Under the pieces are notes generated by a model that was given only the letters and a program-made list of their open reading frames with translations, was not told the origin of the DNA and ran no database searches. A stretch of 64,000 nucleotides of DNA from Natronospira elongata (GTDB lineage: Bacteria > Pseudomonadota > Gammaproteobacteria > Natronospirales > Natronospiraceae): the NCBI RefSeq assembly GCF_034931365.1, contig NZ_JAYGII010000009.1:1-64000 (forward strand), read 5' to 3'. This document shows positions 16,515 through 26,118 of this stretch, in pieces. Both the position numbers and the translations under genes were made by a program. Each line of letters starts with the position of its first letter. Position 1 is the stretch's first letter.

Positions 16515-18219
16515 GGAAGCTGAAAAAGCGTCGGGCCTGATCCTTGATGCCTTCGAGGACTATAACGCCCGTTTTTCGGATATCACCCGTCGCGCGGCCC
16601 GGCGATTTCAGCGAGGCGATCATGCGGGCATGCAGGCAGACACGGTGGAACGTATTGCCCTTTATGACCAGTGCATCCGTGAAACCCATGACCGCCTGGA
16701 ACACAAGCTGGGCGGTCGTCTGTTATCCCGACGACTGTGGCAAGCAATCCGCGGCCGTTATGCCGAGGCGATCCATTCCCAGCTTGACGCCGAGCTTTAC
16801 AAGACATTCTTCAACACCCTGAGTCGGCGCCTGTTTCATACCCGGGGTGTGGCGCCTGATATCGAGTTCGTGGCCCTGGATATTGAACCCACGGATCAGA
16901 TAAGTCATCCGGTGGCCAGGGACCATTTCGCAGTTTCCACCTCTCTGGAGGAGGCCTGGCAAAGGGTTCTTCTCAGCGGACCATTCCGCCTCCCCCATTG
17001 GGACAGGGATGAAGATGCCCGCCTCCTTTCAGACAGGTTGATGGAAAGGATGAAGGCCCTGGGGGAGGAGCGGGTGGTGGCCATTGAACTGCTGCAAACG
17101 GTCTTCTACCGGGATGGTCGTGCCTACCGGGTGGGGCGGATATTCGGGGAAGAACGCTATCTGCCCTGTGCCCTGGTGATGGTCAACCGACAAGGTCGTC
17201 TGCAGGTTGATGCATTACTTACCGGGCATCAGGAACTGAGCATCCTGTTCGGCTACACCCACAATTACTTCCTCGCCGATCTGCCTACCGTGGGCGATGC
17301 GGTGGTATTCCTGCGCACCATTCTGCCCCACAAGCCGCTGGATGAACTCTACACCGTTCTCGGCCGCATCAAGCAGGGCAAGACAGAACGATATCGCCAC
17401 TTCTTTCGTCACCTGCAGGCAACACCCGAGGAAAAACTGGTTACCGCCGCCGGCACTGCCGGCATGGTCATGCTGGTATTCACCCTCCCTTCCTATCCCC
17501 TGGTCTTCAAGGTCATTCGTGATCACTTCGGCCCCGCCAAACCCTTTGGACGGGCTCGAGTGATTGAGCGATACCGCATGGTCTTTCGTCATGAACGGGG
17601 CGGCCGCCTGGTGGATGCCCAGAGTTATCGACACTTGCGCTTTCCTCGCGAGCGCTTCGACCCGGACTTTCTGGACCAGTTGCTTTCCGCCTGCGGGCAA
17701 TCAGTCACTGAGGATAATGGGGACCTGATAATCAGCCACTGCTATGTGGAGCGCCGGGTCACGCCGCTGAACCTGTATCTGCCCGGCGCCGACCAACAGG
17801 AGCAGAAAAGGATCATCCATGATTACGGCCAGGCCCTGGTGGACCTGGCCCATGCCGACATCTTCCCCGGCGACCTGCTACTGAAAAACTTTGGTGTGAC
17901 TCGCAATGGTCGGGTGATCTTTTATGACTACGATGAGATCCGGCGTATCAGTGAGTGCCGCTTTCGGCCTATCCCCAGAGCCAGGGACGAAGTGGAAGAA
18001 CTGAGTGATGAAACCTGGTACACGGTCAGCGAGGGGGATGTCTTTCCGGAACAGTTCCCAAGCTTCATGGGGCTGACGGCGGAACAACTGTCATGGCTAC
18101 AGGAAAGCCATCCCAGCCTGTTTGATTATCGTTGGTGGCAGACCCTGCGCGAGCAGCTCCACCAGGGATTGCCCAGGGAGTATCCGGCCTACCCCGAGCA
18201 GTCTCGCCTGTGCCGCTGA
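16507..18219 (+). CDS. aceK: Isocitrate dehydrogenase kinase/phosphatase
   Basis: AceK reversibly phosphorylates isocitrate dehydrogenase and so diverts carbon into the glyoxylate shunt. From the chosen GTG the product has 570 residues. Recognisable parts are the N-terminal regulatory region, the nucleotide-binding stretch around FTLPSYPLVFKVIRD, and the catalytic segment DIFPGDLLLKNFGVTRNGR followed by IFYDYDEI, which closely matches E. coli AceK. I selected GTG 16507 because AGAGG lies 6 bases upstream; ATG 16489 and ATG 16477 are alternatives in frame. The CPBP gene overlaps its start. No aceA or aceB is in the window, so AceK stands apart from the usual aceBAK operon. Confidence 0.95.
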   Translation: MSKEAEKASGLILDAFEDYNARFSDITRRAARRFQRGDHAGMQADTVERIALYDQCIRETHDRLEHKLGGRLLSRRLWQAIRGRYAEAIHSQLDAELYKTFFNTLSRRLFHTRGVAPDIEFVALDIEPTDQISHPVARDHFAVSTSLEEAWQRVLLSGPFRLPHWDRDEDARLLSDRLMERMKALGEERVVAIELLQTVFYRDGRAYRVGRIFGEERYLPCALVMVNRQGRLQVDALLTGHQELSILFGYTHNYFLADLPTVGDAVVFLRTILPHKPLDELYTVLGRIKQGKTERYRHFFRHLQATPEEKLVTAAGTAGMVMLVFTLPSYPLVFKVIRDHFGPAKPFGRARVIERYRMVFRHERGGRLVDAQSYRHLRFPRERFDPDFLDQLLSACGQSVTEDNGDLIISHCYVERRVTPLNLYLPGADQQEQKRIIHDYGQALVDLAHADIFPGDLLLKNFGVTRNGRVIFYDYDEIRRISECRFRPIPRARDEVEELSDETWYTVSEGDVFPEQFPSFMGLTAEQLSWLQESHPSLFDYRWWQTLREQLHQGLPREYPAYPEQSRLCR

Positions 18220-18229
18220 GCACACACTT

Positions 18230-21115
18230 TCACCAGTCATAACGCATGTTGATCCAGGCCCGGTTGCGGAAACGCAGGGGATCACCCTGGATGCGTGCCA
18301 ATCCAAACTCGAGACGTGCATTACGAATTTCAGGCAGTGCCATCAAACCGGAAGGCATGCCGAAAGAGAATTCCAGACCAGTGATCTCCAGCCAGTCTCC
18401 TTCACTGGCGCTACTTTCACCAAGACGGTGCCTGCGATGAAACAGGCGCCGGGTATCCCGCCGGTCACGAAACTGCAGGGTCTGGCCCTGATATTCCCGG
18501 CCATTCGACAAGCCCAGGGGCAAGGCCGGTTCGAAAATACGCAGGGGCAAACTACGGGGTTGATGGCTTGTACTCACCAGGCCGCCTAGCTGCAGGGACT
18601 CCACTTCAGCCGAAAGGCTGCGCCGCTGCCATGCCAGCTCCAGCAAGCCTTCGGCCTGGCCTACTGCCAGAGAGGCATGCAGGCCGGAGAGGTCCCAGTC
18701 CTGCCCGTCGCTGCTACCTTCGTAATAGCTGCCGTTAACACGAAGATCCATACGCCAGTTTTCCCGCCGCGGATACCAGCGGCCACCTGCCGTAAGCCAG
18801 GCCCAGTCACGATCAAAACGGTCGCCATCCTGTTTCGCCCGGGTCATCGCCAGACCGGCTTCCGCGGACCCGGCCAGACTCTGTCCGCCCCGACCCAATC
18901 GGCTGCTGAGCAGAAAACCGGTCTGCTCCTGGGCCTGGACCAGCTCGGCCTGTTGATAGCGAATCTCGCGCAGCGCGGCCGGATCATCGGCCTGATGGAA
19001 CAGGGCGCCGCGCAGGGTTGCCGGCCACCCCGCATAATGAGCGGCCAACACCGCTCCTTCCCGACTGCCCCGAGTGGAGGCGGACAGGGCGGCCAGCCAG
19101 TCGACCCGCCCCACCAGATCACCGCCCTTCACGCCCAGGTCAAAACCGGTGTCGTTACGGTCCCAGCGCAGATTGAGCATTGCGCTGGCAAACTGCGGGC
19201 CCAGGCCATAGTCACGGGACTCCACCGCTTCCACAGCCGGCGGGGCGCGCCGCTGGAGGGATTGCGGTGTCAGTGTTACCGGCGCATGCAGAGCCAGTTC
19301 AGGCAATGGCGGCGGCGCCTCGCTGTCCAGCCAGCGCAGCTTGGGCTCATGGGCATCCACTTCCAGATAGAGCAGTGCCTCACGGCCAGGTACCGGCAAA
19401 GGTGAGGTGGCGACTTTGGCGCCCAGGCGCCGCCATTGCCGCTCATCGCTGTCGATGGCAAGGCGCTCAATGCCAATCAGGCCCCGGTAACCACGAGCGT
19501 AATAAAGGTACTCACCATCTGGCGTAAAGGCGGGGCGGGAGAGATAACCGCCGGCCTCGGCCTGAAGCAGTTCCCGACTCTCTCCCCCGGGCATCATCCG
19601 CTCCATCAGCGTCCAACGGCCCTGCTGGTGGCGCAGGTAGACCAGACGGCTGCCATCCGGCGACAGCCGCGGAAAATCATGGACCTGGTCCAGCCGCGCC
19701 TCTCCCAGGGGCGATATGTCCCCGCTATCCAACGCCACCCGCACCAACTGGGAGTGGCCATTTCGCAAACGAACCGCAACGGCCCAGTCACCACTCGGCG
19801 CGGGCTCCGGCCGACGCAGATGAGCCTGCCGGGTCAATTGCTCCACCTCTCCGGTAGACAGATGCCAGCGATACAGCTCATGAATCAGGCGGCCCTGACC
19901 ATCGGGTGTGGCCGCCGTGAACAGCAAACCTTCGCCATCAGGCAGCCAGCGGGGATCCCGGGGGCGGAGATTATTGGGCAGGACCAGGCGATGTTTGCTC
20001 TCACGGGGCAGGGATTCCGGCTCTACCGCGGCGACATCATCAGGGTCCCGTTCCAGTTGTTCTTCCTGCCGTCGCTGCCAATCCTCGAAGGCCGATTCAT
20101 TGTCGTCCAGGGCATAGACATGCAGGGCGGGTTTGCCATTGCTCTTACTGCGCACCAGGGCCAGATAATCACCCTCCGGTGATACCGCCGGGTGCCCGAG
20201 GGAACCCGAGAAGCGCTGCCAGAGCGCATCCTCCGCCGCCGGCAGTTGTTCCTCCACTTCCAGGGCCCGGCGAGTGACCTCGGCGGTAAAGCGATGATAA
20301 AGGCGAGCGGGGGATTCACCGAAGACGCCACGAAAGTTCTCGCTGAAACTGCGGCGATTACTGGATGTCATCCGCGCCCAGAGATCACGAAAGGCCTGCT
20401 CACCCTCACGGTCTTCCAGCCATTGAAAGAAGGCAGCACCCACCAGATAGACCTGATTGCTGTCATTCCAGCCCGCCACGGGACGGCGGCTCAGGGCCCC
20501 GTAGCCGGGCAGTTCACCGGCCAGGGCCCAGGCCCGGATCCGGCTTGCGCTCCAGTCGCTATTGGGACGCCCGGTCCCGGTGAGCTGGCCCTCCAGATAA
20601 GTGGCATAACCCTCTATCACCCAGAGCGGTACTTCGGCAAGATGGGCGGTATCGAAAGGCAGCCACCAGCGGTTCATCCTCTCGCCGGCGGTGGTCCGCA
20701 GGGGCCGGGACAGATGGGCCAGATGAACATGCTCATGGATGATGAGAAGCTCGGGCCAGTCGGAATAGTGGCCCAGTAACTCATCCGACAGGGGCGGGGT
20801 CGTGAACAGGACCATGCGGCTACGGCCGGTGAGTGGAATGGCCATGCCGGCCGCGCTGTTCAGGGGATCAGCAATGAGCACATCCACCGGCCCTGCCGGC
20901 GCATGGCCCACTCGCTCATGGACCTCATCGGCAACGGCTTCCAGGCGAGCGGCAGCCCGCCTAGCCCAGGGCTCGGCCTCGGCCTCGAAATGCAGGCGAA
21001 AGCCGTCGGTTTCCAGGCTGCGCCAATCCCCCTCCGGCGTCGCCGCCAACAGCGGGCCGGAGAGGCCAAACAGGGACAGTGCAAGCGCGGCGAGCGGGCC
21101 GCTGGGGTGACTCAC
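18230..21115 (-). CDS. Peptidase-MA-like domain, TolB-type beta-propeller and C-terminal barrel-like region
   Basis: The 961-residue exported protein has signal peptide MSHPSGPLAALALSLFGLSG. The N-terminal third holds a gluzincin-like zinc site: HEHVH (HExxH) about residue 130, then EGYATYLEG supplying the third ligand. A TolB/PD40 beta-propeller follows (repeats such as RDPRWLPDGEGLLFTA, DFPRLSPDGSRLVYLR and SRPAFTPDGEYLYYAR). The C-terminal 350 residues have alternating strands and end in NMRYDW, with a terminal aromatic like outer-membrane barrels. I infer a surface or outer-membrane zinc peptidase, possibly handling peptides. It follows the FadL-like porin by 7 bases and is last in a five-gene operon. 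It ends 10 bases from the convergent aceK. Confidence 0.75.
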   Translation of the reverse strand: MSHPSGPLAALALSLFGLSGPLLAATPEGDWRSLETDGFRLHFEAEAEPWARRAAARLEAVADEVHERVGHAPAGPVDVLIADPLNSAAGMAIPLTGRSRMVLFTTPPLSDELLGHYSDWPELLIIHEHVHLAHLSRPLRTTAGERMNRWWLPFDTAHLAEVPLWVIEGYATYLEGQLTGTGRPNSDWSASRIRAWALAGELPGYGALSRRPVAGWNDSNQVYLVGAAFFQWLEDREGEQAFRDLWARMTSSNRRSFSENFRGVFGESPARLYHRFTAEVTRRALEVEEQLPAAEDALWQRFSGSLGHPAVSPEGDYLALVRSKSNGKPALHVYALDDNESAFEDWQRRQEEQLERDPDDVAAVEPESLPRESKHRLVLPNNLRPRDPRWLPDGEGLLFTAATPDGQGRLIHELYRWHLSTGEVEQLTRQAHLRRPEPAPSGDWAVAVRLRNGHSQLVRVALDSGDISPLGEARLDQVHDFPRLSPDGSRLVYLRHQQGRWTLMERMMPGGESRELLQAEAGGYLSRPAFTPDGEYLYYARGYRGLIGIERLAIDSDERQWRRLGAKVATSPLPVPGREALLYLEVDAHEPKLRWLDSEAPPPLPELALHAPVTLTPQSLQRRAPPAVEAVESRDYGLGPQFASAMLNLRWDRNDTGFDLGVKGGDLVGRVDWLAALSASTRGSREGAVLAAHYAGWPATLRGALFHQADDPAALREIRYQQAELVQAQEQTGFLLSSRLGRGGQSLAGSAEAGLAMTRAKQDGDRFDRDWAWLTAGGRWYPRRENWRMDLRVNGSYYEGSSDGQDWDLSGLHASLAVGQAEGLLELAWQRRSLSAEVESLQLGGLVSTSHQPRSLPLRIFEPALPLGLSNGREYQGQTLQFRDRRDTRRLFHRRHRLGESSASEGDWLEITGLEFSFGMPSGLMALPEIRNARLEFGLARIQGDPLRFRNRAWINMRYDW

Positions 21116-21122
21116 TGCTGCC

Positions 21123-22439
21123 TCAGAAGGTATAGGAGCTGGACATGAATATGGTCAGGTTCTCCGCTGTGACATCCTGAGGATCTCCGCCCGGCAAAAC
21201 CCGGCCCTGACCACTGCCATGGGCATAGCCCAGCCCCAGGTCCAGGGAAGAGTTACGGGTAAAGCGGGCAATACTGGCGCTGATCCCATAAAGATTGACG
21301 TGATCATGTTCCACCACATTGGCCGGGGTATTGGCACGATTGGAGAATATGCCACCGCGCAGGGCCCAGGTATTGCTCAGGTAGTACTCGGTGCCAATGG
21401 CAAAGTTCCAGACCTCCTCCACATCCCGCCCTCCTCGGGCTGAATCCCGGAAGCTGCTGTGATAACTGACGTCTGCACTGATCATCCAGCGAGGGCTGTG
21501 AAACCAGGCAGCCCCAAGCCGCAGTTCCCAGGGATGGTCCCGGGTTTCGCTGTCGCGAAAGATACGATAGTCCACGGCGCCCTCCGGACAAAGATCCAGA
21601 TCCGACTGGGAACTGCCGATACAGCTAAAACCCAGGAAATTGGAGGCAGACAAGACATGGGTATGGCGCAGGCTCGCGCCCAGGGACAGGCGCCCTTCCG
21701 GTTCCCACATGATGCCGATTACCGGTTTGACGCCCCACTCGTCATTCTGATTCTGTCGGTACCGCCATTCCAGGTCCGCATCCGGATCACCAGGCCCCGT
21801 ACCTTCATCCAGCACCACGATCTGGTTAACCACTTCTTCCTGGTCACGAAAATGGAAATAGAAACTGGCGCCGATGGACCAGTCATCATTCAGTCTGATG
21901 GCGTAGCTGGGGCCCAGCTTGTAGACCCACTGGGTGTCATTAAGGTTAATGATGAAGCGATCAAGATTGGTCCCCACATCGGAAAAGACCTGGTCCTGAT
22001 CTTCCTGGATGGCGTCGGTCACCACGAAGGAGAAGCCAAACACCCCGGGGCCCATTGGCTGGGTAATACCGAAAAAGTTGGGAATCAGCGTGCCGGATTC
22101 CCGCACCCAGTCCCGACCCTCGCCAAAGACATCCTTGTACGTGGTGTGCGTGCTGTGCCAGGCATTGACGCTGCCGGAGAGATTCAACTGATCGGCGTGG
22201 ATAATGCCGGCGGGATTGTAATATAGCCCGGAGGGATCGTCGGACACGGCCGTGTAGGCACCCCCCATGGCGGCCGCTCGGGTACCAACCAACACATCGC
22301 GGTAGTGAAACTCATCTGCCATTGCCCCACCGGCCAGCACCATGCCCAGAAACCCGGCGATGGCCCCGGTGGCGAAAGACCCCCGCTCAGGGGCGATGTT
22401 GCTCAAACCGTGCTTGGAATCGATTCTGCTCAGGCCCAC
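21123..22439 (-). CDS. FadL/OmpP1-type outer-membrane protein
   Basis: The 438-residue barrel protein resembles OmpP1/FadL/TodX transporters of hydrophobic compounds. The family opening RAAAMGGAYTAVSDDPSGLYYNPAG (given by key parts GGAYTA and YNPAG) follows the signal peptide that ends GGAMA. The C-terminus FMSSSYTF ends in Phe, as in BAM substrates. I set the start at GTG because AGGAGG lies 6 bases upstream. This makes the gene overlap the preceding M48 protease by 53 bases; a longer ATG frame would overlap by about 100. The ligand is unknown, with long-chain fatty acids or aromatic hydrocarbons as options. Confidence 0.85.
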   Translation of the reverse strand: MGLSRIDSKHGLSNIAPERGSFATGAIAGFLGMVLAGGAMADEFHYRDVLVGTRAAAMGGAYTAVSDDPSGLYYNPAGIIHADQLNLSGSVNAWHSTHTTYKDVFGEGRDWVRESGTLIPNFFGITQPMGPGVFGFSFVVTDAIQEDQDQVFSDVGTNLDRFIINLNDTQWVYKLGPSYAIRLNDDWSIGASFYFHFRDQEEVVNQIVVLDEGTGPGDPDADLEWRYRQNQNDEWGVKPVIGIMWEPEGRLSLGASLRHTHVLSASNFLGFSCIGSSQSDLDLCPEGAVDYRIFRDSETRDHPWELRLGAAWFHSPRWMISADVSYHSSFRDSARGGRDVEEVWNFAIGTEYYLSNTWALRGGIFSNRANTPANVVEHDHVNLYGISASIARFTRNSSLDLGLGYAHGSGQGRVLPGGDPQDVTAENLTIFMSSSYTF

Positions 22440-23274
22440 GTAGCCCCTCCTCTTGCAGTAAAACCCGAATCCGTTCAAGCCGTTCACCGGCGGCGGGATG
22501 GGTATCGCTCAACTCATCCGCGGCCCGCGCCCCCTCCAACTCACTCAAACGAGACAGAAAGCGACTGAAACCTTCCGCATCATAGCCCGTCCGGGCAGCC
22601 GTGCGCACACCAAAGCGGTCGGCCTCGAACTCGTCCTCGCGCTGAAGCCCATCCTCGAACAGCAATTCCACCACTCGGTCCACGGCCTGGGAGAAGAACA
22701 CCTGGGTCGCCTCGGTGGCGCCACCAAAGAAACGGGTGAGGCCGGCCATGGGGGAGGCTTCCGGCGCCCGAATATTCAAGGCCTCCACGATATGCCGCCG
22801 GTCCACATGGGCGACTTCGTGGGCCAGCACCCCGGCCAGTTCGGCCTCGTCTTCCATTAGGGCCAGTGCCGCCGAGGTCACAAAAATGTAACCGCCCGGT
22901 GCGGCATAGGCATTTACCTGCTCACTGTCGATAACACCGAAGTAGAAATCGAGATCGGGCCGATCGCCGTGGAGGGCGACTGCCCGCCCCACCAGATTGA
23001 CATAGCGCTGCAGGGCGGGATCATCCACCAGCTTGTGCCTGGCCAGAATTCGGGCGGCCACTTCACGACCCACGCGGATCTCCGCCCGCTCATTGGCTTC
23101 CGCCGCTTCCACCGGCTGAATCTGGTGCAGCCGCGCCCGGGGCGGATGTTCGGCCAGCACCGGGGCCAGAGGCATGAGGATCAAACTCAGCGCGAGCAAC
23201 GGGGACAGACACCGCCAGGTCCTGCGACCCGGTTCGGCTCCGGAATCCTCCGCTTTGATCGCTGAATACTTCAC
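22387..23274 (-). CDS. M48 family zinc metalloprotease (BepA/LoiP-like)
   Basis: The 295-residue periplasmic protease has a hydrophobic signal segment at about residues 22-41 after a charged N-terminus. It has the zinc motif HEVAH in AGVLAHEVAHVDRRH, and the third ligand in EFEADRFGV. NAYAAPGGYIFVTSAAL before the zinc helix is typical of BepA/LoiP/YcaL. Unlike BepA it lacks C-terminal TPR repeats, so LoiP or YcaL is closer. Proteins of this type degrade misfolded outer-membrane proteins, which fits the following barrel genes. It overlaps the SH3 gene by 4 bases and the FadL-like gene by 53. Confidence 0.9.
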   Translation of the reverse strand: MKYSAIKAEDSGAEPGRRTWRCLSPLLALSLILMPLAPVLAEHPPRARLHQIQPVEAAEANERAEIRVGREVAARILARHKLVDDPALQRYVNLVGRAVALHGDRPDLDFYFGVIDSEQVNAYAAPGGYIFVTSAALALMEDEAELAGVLAHEVAHVDRRHIVEALNIRAPEASPMAGLTRFFGGATEATQVFFSQAVDRVVELLFEDGLQREDEFEADRFGVRTAARTGYDAEGFSRFLSRLSELEGARAADELSDTHPAAGERLERIRVLLQEEGLRGPEQNRFQARFEQHRP

Positions 23275-23780
23275 TCCTCAACATCCTCCTCGGCGGCCAT
23301 CAAAAACTGGATGGCATCGTCCGCGCTGACACCCATCTCTTCCAGGGCACGCAACTGCTCAATGTCCAGGTCGGGGTCATCCAGCAGACGCTCTTCCTCC
23401 TCCACCCCGCGGATGGCCCCCGCCGTGGTCACGGCAGACGCCCGTCGCCGCGGACTGGCCTCCAGCTCGGCTGCCTCATCCGCCCGGCTCTGCCGACGGC
23501 TGGGCGGGGTATCCCGCAGGACCAGATTGGGCATCCAGCCCTCAAGGTCTTCCTGCTGGACACGATACCAGCGTTCGGTGCTTTCCAGCACTTGTACTTG
23601 ATCACCTTGCGCCAGCCGGCTGAGCGGATCGCCACCCAGGCCAGGCTCCTCGAACACCGCGGCATTATGCGTTTGCACATACATCAGCTTAGCGGCTTGC
23701 TCCGCAGATCCCTCGTCATCGGCCAGGGCCAGGCCGGCCCACAGTAGCAGCAGGCCCAGTCCCCATCGTTTCATATTCAT
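23271..23780 (-). CDS. Exported SH3-domain protein
   Basis: The 169-residue protein has signal peptide MNMKRWGLGLLLLWAGLALA and a bacterial SH3 domain of about 60 residues (AKLMYVQTHNAAVFEEPGLG through RWYRVQQEDLEGWMPN, given by parts). An acidic, low-complexity tail rich in Glu and Asp follows. SH3b domains often bind peptidoglycan or partner proteins. It is translated from ATG 23780 preceded by GGAGG; the longer open frame upstream is a shadow of the cyclase gene. Its stop overlaps the M48 start (ATGA). It may tether or regulate the protease. Confidence 0.82.
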   Translation of the reverse strand: MNMKRWGLGLLLLWAGLALADDEGSAEQAAKLMYVQTHNAAVFEEPGLGGDPLSRLAQGDQVQVLESTERWYRVQQEDLEGWMPNLVLRDTPPSRRQSRADEAAELEASPRRRASAVTTAGAIRGVEEEERLLDDPDLDIEQLRALEEMGVSADDAIQFLMAAEEDVEE

Positions 23781-23808
23781 TTGCAATTCCTCCCTCACGA
23801 CTTCGCGA

Positions 23809-25986
23809 TTATTTGCTGTCCAGGCGATAAACCCCATCCCAGTCGGCAGCCACACCCTCATCCTGATAACGCCGACAGCGGGCGACGAACAGCGAGCGCA
23901 ACGGGTCTCCCTCCGGCAGACGTTCCCAGGCGGCGATCGCCGCCGACCAGTCCCGTTCCCGGTAGGTCTCCCAGGCCAATTGGCTGCAATGGCGCACTTC
24001 CAGGGCCTGCTCCCGCTGGGCATTGTCGGCATCGGGGCCGACCAGCGGGCGCCAGATACCAATCGCCTGCTGGCGTCCTTTCACCCGCACCCGGTCCACC
24101 AGGGCGCAGACAAAGCCCTCTCCCAGGTCGCCGGCGGTGTCCTCCGAGATCAGTACCGGGCAGCCGTAATGACTGGTAAGCCCTTCCAGTCGCGAGGCCA
24201 GGTTCACATTGTCCCCAATGACAGTGTAGTCGAGCTTGCGCTCGGAACCGATATTGCCAAGGATGACCGAACCGGTGTGCAGGCCCACGCCGGTGCGCAA
24301 CGCGGGCAGCCCTTCCGAAAGCAACGCCTGATTCAGTATCTCTAGCCGCTCTTGCATGGCCAGGGCCGCCGACACCGCCCGCTCGGCATGATCCGGGACG
24401 CGAATGGGTGCTCCCCAGAAGGCCATGATGGCGTCGCCAATGAACTTGTCCAGGGTTCCCTCGTGGAAAAAAATGGCCTCGCTCAACTCCGACAGATAGC
24501 GGTTAAGCATTTCCACCACCTGCTCCGGCGAAAAGCCTTCCGAAATGGTGGTAAAACCGCGAATGTCGGAGAACAGAATGGTCATCCGCTCTTCGGTGCC
24601 CACTTCGGCCCGGACATGCTCGTCATAGCGGTCCACTACCTCGGCCAGCACCGCGGGTGATACATACTGGGACAACATGCGGCGGACCCGGCGCCGGTCC
24701 CGCCCTTCGGTGGCCGACACATAGGCCATGCAAGCCAGGCCGGTGAGCAACAAGGCGCTGCTGGGCGCCACCAGGTCCACCAAATGGTGGTATTGGAAGG
24801 CGATCATCACCAGCGCCAGGTGAGCAGCCAGCAGCAACAGGGGTGGCGTCAATTGTCGCCACACCCGACCCTGGGCAAAACTGGCCGCGGTCACCCCGGC
24901 AAAGAGGACCACCAATAGCGGAGTCAGCCATGCCGGCGAGGGACGCAGATAGTCCCCCATGAGCAGATTGCTGGCCGCCGCCATGTGAATCTCCACCCCC
25001 GGCGTGCGGCTGGATAGCGGTGTGTGCTTGATATCGTGCAGGCCCACGGCTGAACCGCCGATAAAGACGATCCGGTCTTCGAATGCATCCGGTGGCACCA
25101 GCATGGCTTCGGGCTCGCCACGCCTCAGGCTGCCCAGACTGCGAAATATCCCACCGAAGGACCAGGCGGGAATGTCACCGTAGAAATTTACCCGCATCCG
25201 GCCACTGTCATCCAGGGGGACATGGCGATCCGGCAGCAGCAGGTCGCGGCCCTGGAAACGGGCTTCGCCGAGACCGACTTGCTGCTTCAAGGCGGTGGTG
25301 GAAAGCGCCGGGAAAATCTCGTCCTGATAGGTAAACAGCGGTCTCACCCGCCGGAAAACCCCATCGGCATCGGCATCCAGACCCACGGCGCCGAGACCGG
25401 CGGAAAAGGCGCCCAGGGGTTCGAAGGGCAGCATGTAGCTGTTTCGGCCCTCGTCTTCCAGACCGGTAACACCGTTGAGGGCATGCTGCTGGCGAATCTC
25501 ATCCGGCAGCGGCTGATCCAGGGCATCCTCGTCCACTTCATCCGGGCGCTCATGGATCAATTGCAGGGAATGATGGACATTGCCGGCCGCGGCGGTGGCC
25601 ATCAGCAGGGCCTCGTCCTCCTCGCTGAGCTGATCACGATCCTGGCCATGCAGCCACTGGTTCTCGGTAAACAGAACATCAAAGACCACGGCCCGGGGAT
25701 TGCCCTCGGCGAGAAACTCCAGCAGGTCGGCATAGACCGAGCGTGGCCAGGGGAATCGACCCAACACCGGATTGAGCAGGCTCAGGGAAGCCTCGTCGAT
25801 GAGAATCAGGGCGAGATCAGGATGAATCTCCGCCTCATGGCGAAACTGGGCGCTGCGAAAGTCCTCGGTCATCCACTCCAGGCGCTGGAAACCGTCCCGG
25901 CCATCCACCACCAGGATCACCAGGGCTGCCCCGACAGCAATGACGGACAACCAGACCGCCTTTTTCCAGACACGAGAACGCTTCAT
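23809..25986 (-). CDS. CHASE2-domain class III adenylate cyclase
   Basis: The 725-residue membrane protein has an N-terminal helix, a periplasmic CHASE2 sensor (about 40-330), three helices near 340-425, and a cytoplasmic class III cyclase domain. Metal-binding FSDIRGFT and the second aspartate in GDAIMAFWG are present. The purine-specifying pair looks like adenylate (Lys in LDKFIGD, Asp in DYTVIGD), and the transition-state Asn/Arg occur in NVNLASRLEG. I infer cAMP synthesis in response to an unknown envelope signal. The start MKRSRVWKK precedes the first helix and lacks a strong ribosome site. It heads the minus-strand operon and is divergent from a gene with a cNMP-binding domain. Confidence 0.9.
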   Translation of the reverse strand: MKRSRVWKKAVWLSVIAVGAALVILVVDGRDGFQRLEWMTEDFRSAQFRHEAEIHPDLALILIDEASLSLLNPVLGRFPWPRSVYADLLEFLAEGNPRAVVFDVLFTENQWLHGQDRDQLSEEDEALLMATAAAGNVHHSLQLIHERPDEVDEDALDQPLPDEIRQQHALNGVTGLEDEGRNSYMLPFEPLGAFSAGLGAVGLDADADGVFRRVRPLFTYQDEIFPALSTTALKQQVGLGEARFQGRDLLLPDRHVPLDDSGRMRVNFYGDIPAWSFGGIFRSLGSLRRGEPEAMLVPPDAFEDRIVFIGGSAVGLHDIKHTPLSSRTPGVEIHMAAASNLLMGDYLRPSPAWLTPLLVVLFAGVTAASFAQGRVWRQLTPPLLLLAAHLALVMIAFQYHHLVDLVAPSSALLLTGLACMAYVSATEGRDRRRVRRMLSQYVSPAVLAEVVDRYDEHVRAEVGTEERMTILFSDIRGFTTISEGFSPEQVVEMLNRYLSELSEAIFFHEGTLDKFIGDAIMAFWGAPIRVPDHAERAVSAALAMQERLEILNQALLSEGLPALRTGVGLHTGSVILGNIGSERKLDYTVIGDNVNLASRLEGLTSHYGCPVLISEDTAGDLGEGFVCALVDRVRVKGRQQAIGIWRPLVGPDADNAQREQALEVRHCSQLAWETYRERDWSAAIAAWERLPEGDPLRSLFVARCRRYQDEGVAADWDGVYRLDSK

Positions 25987-26118
25987 GACAAACAGTCTAG
26001 TATTGGAGCAAGGGGCAAGGGCACCCCCTTGGCGGGGCATTGACAGGGTCCCCCCGTATGGGGGAGCTTGGACCCTGGCGAATGCCAAGAGATGAGGCGC
26101 AAAACAGGGGGACAGGAC

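Noticed and set aside
22440..22487. Longer ATG start for the FadL-like gene
   Set aside because: The extra residues precede an otherwise complete signal peptide, and the GTG at 22439 has a far better Shine-Dalgarno sequence.
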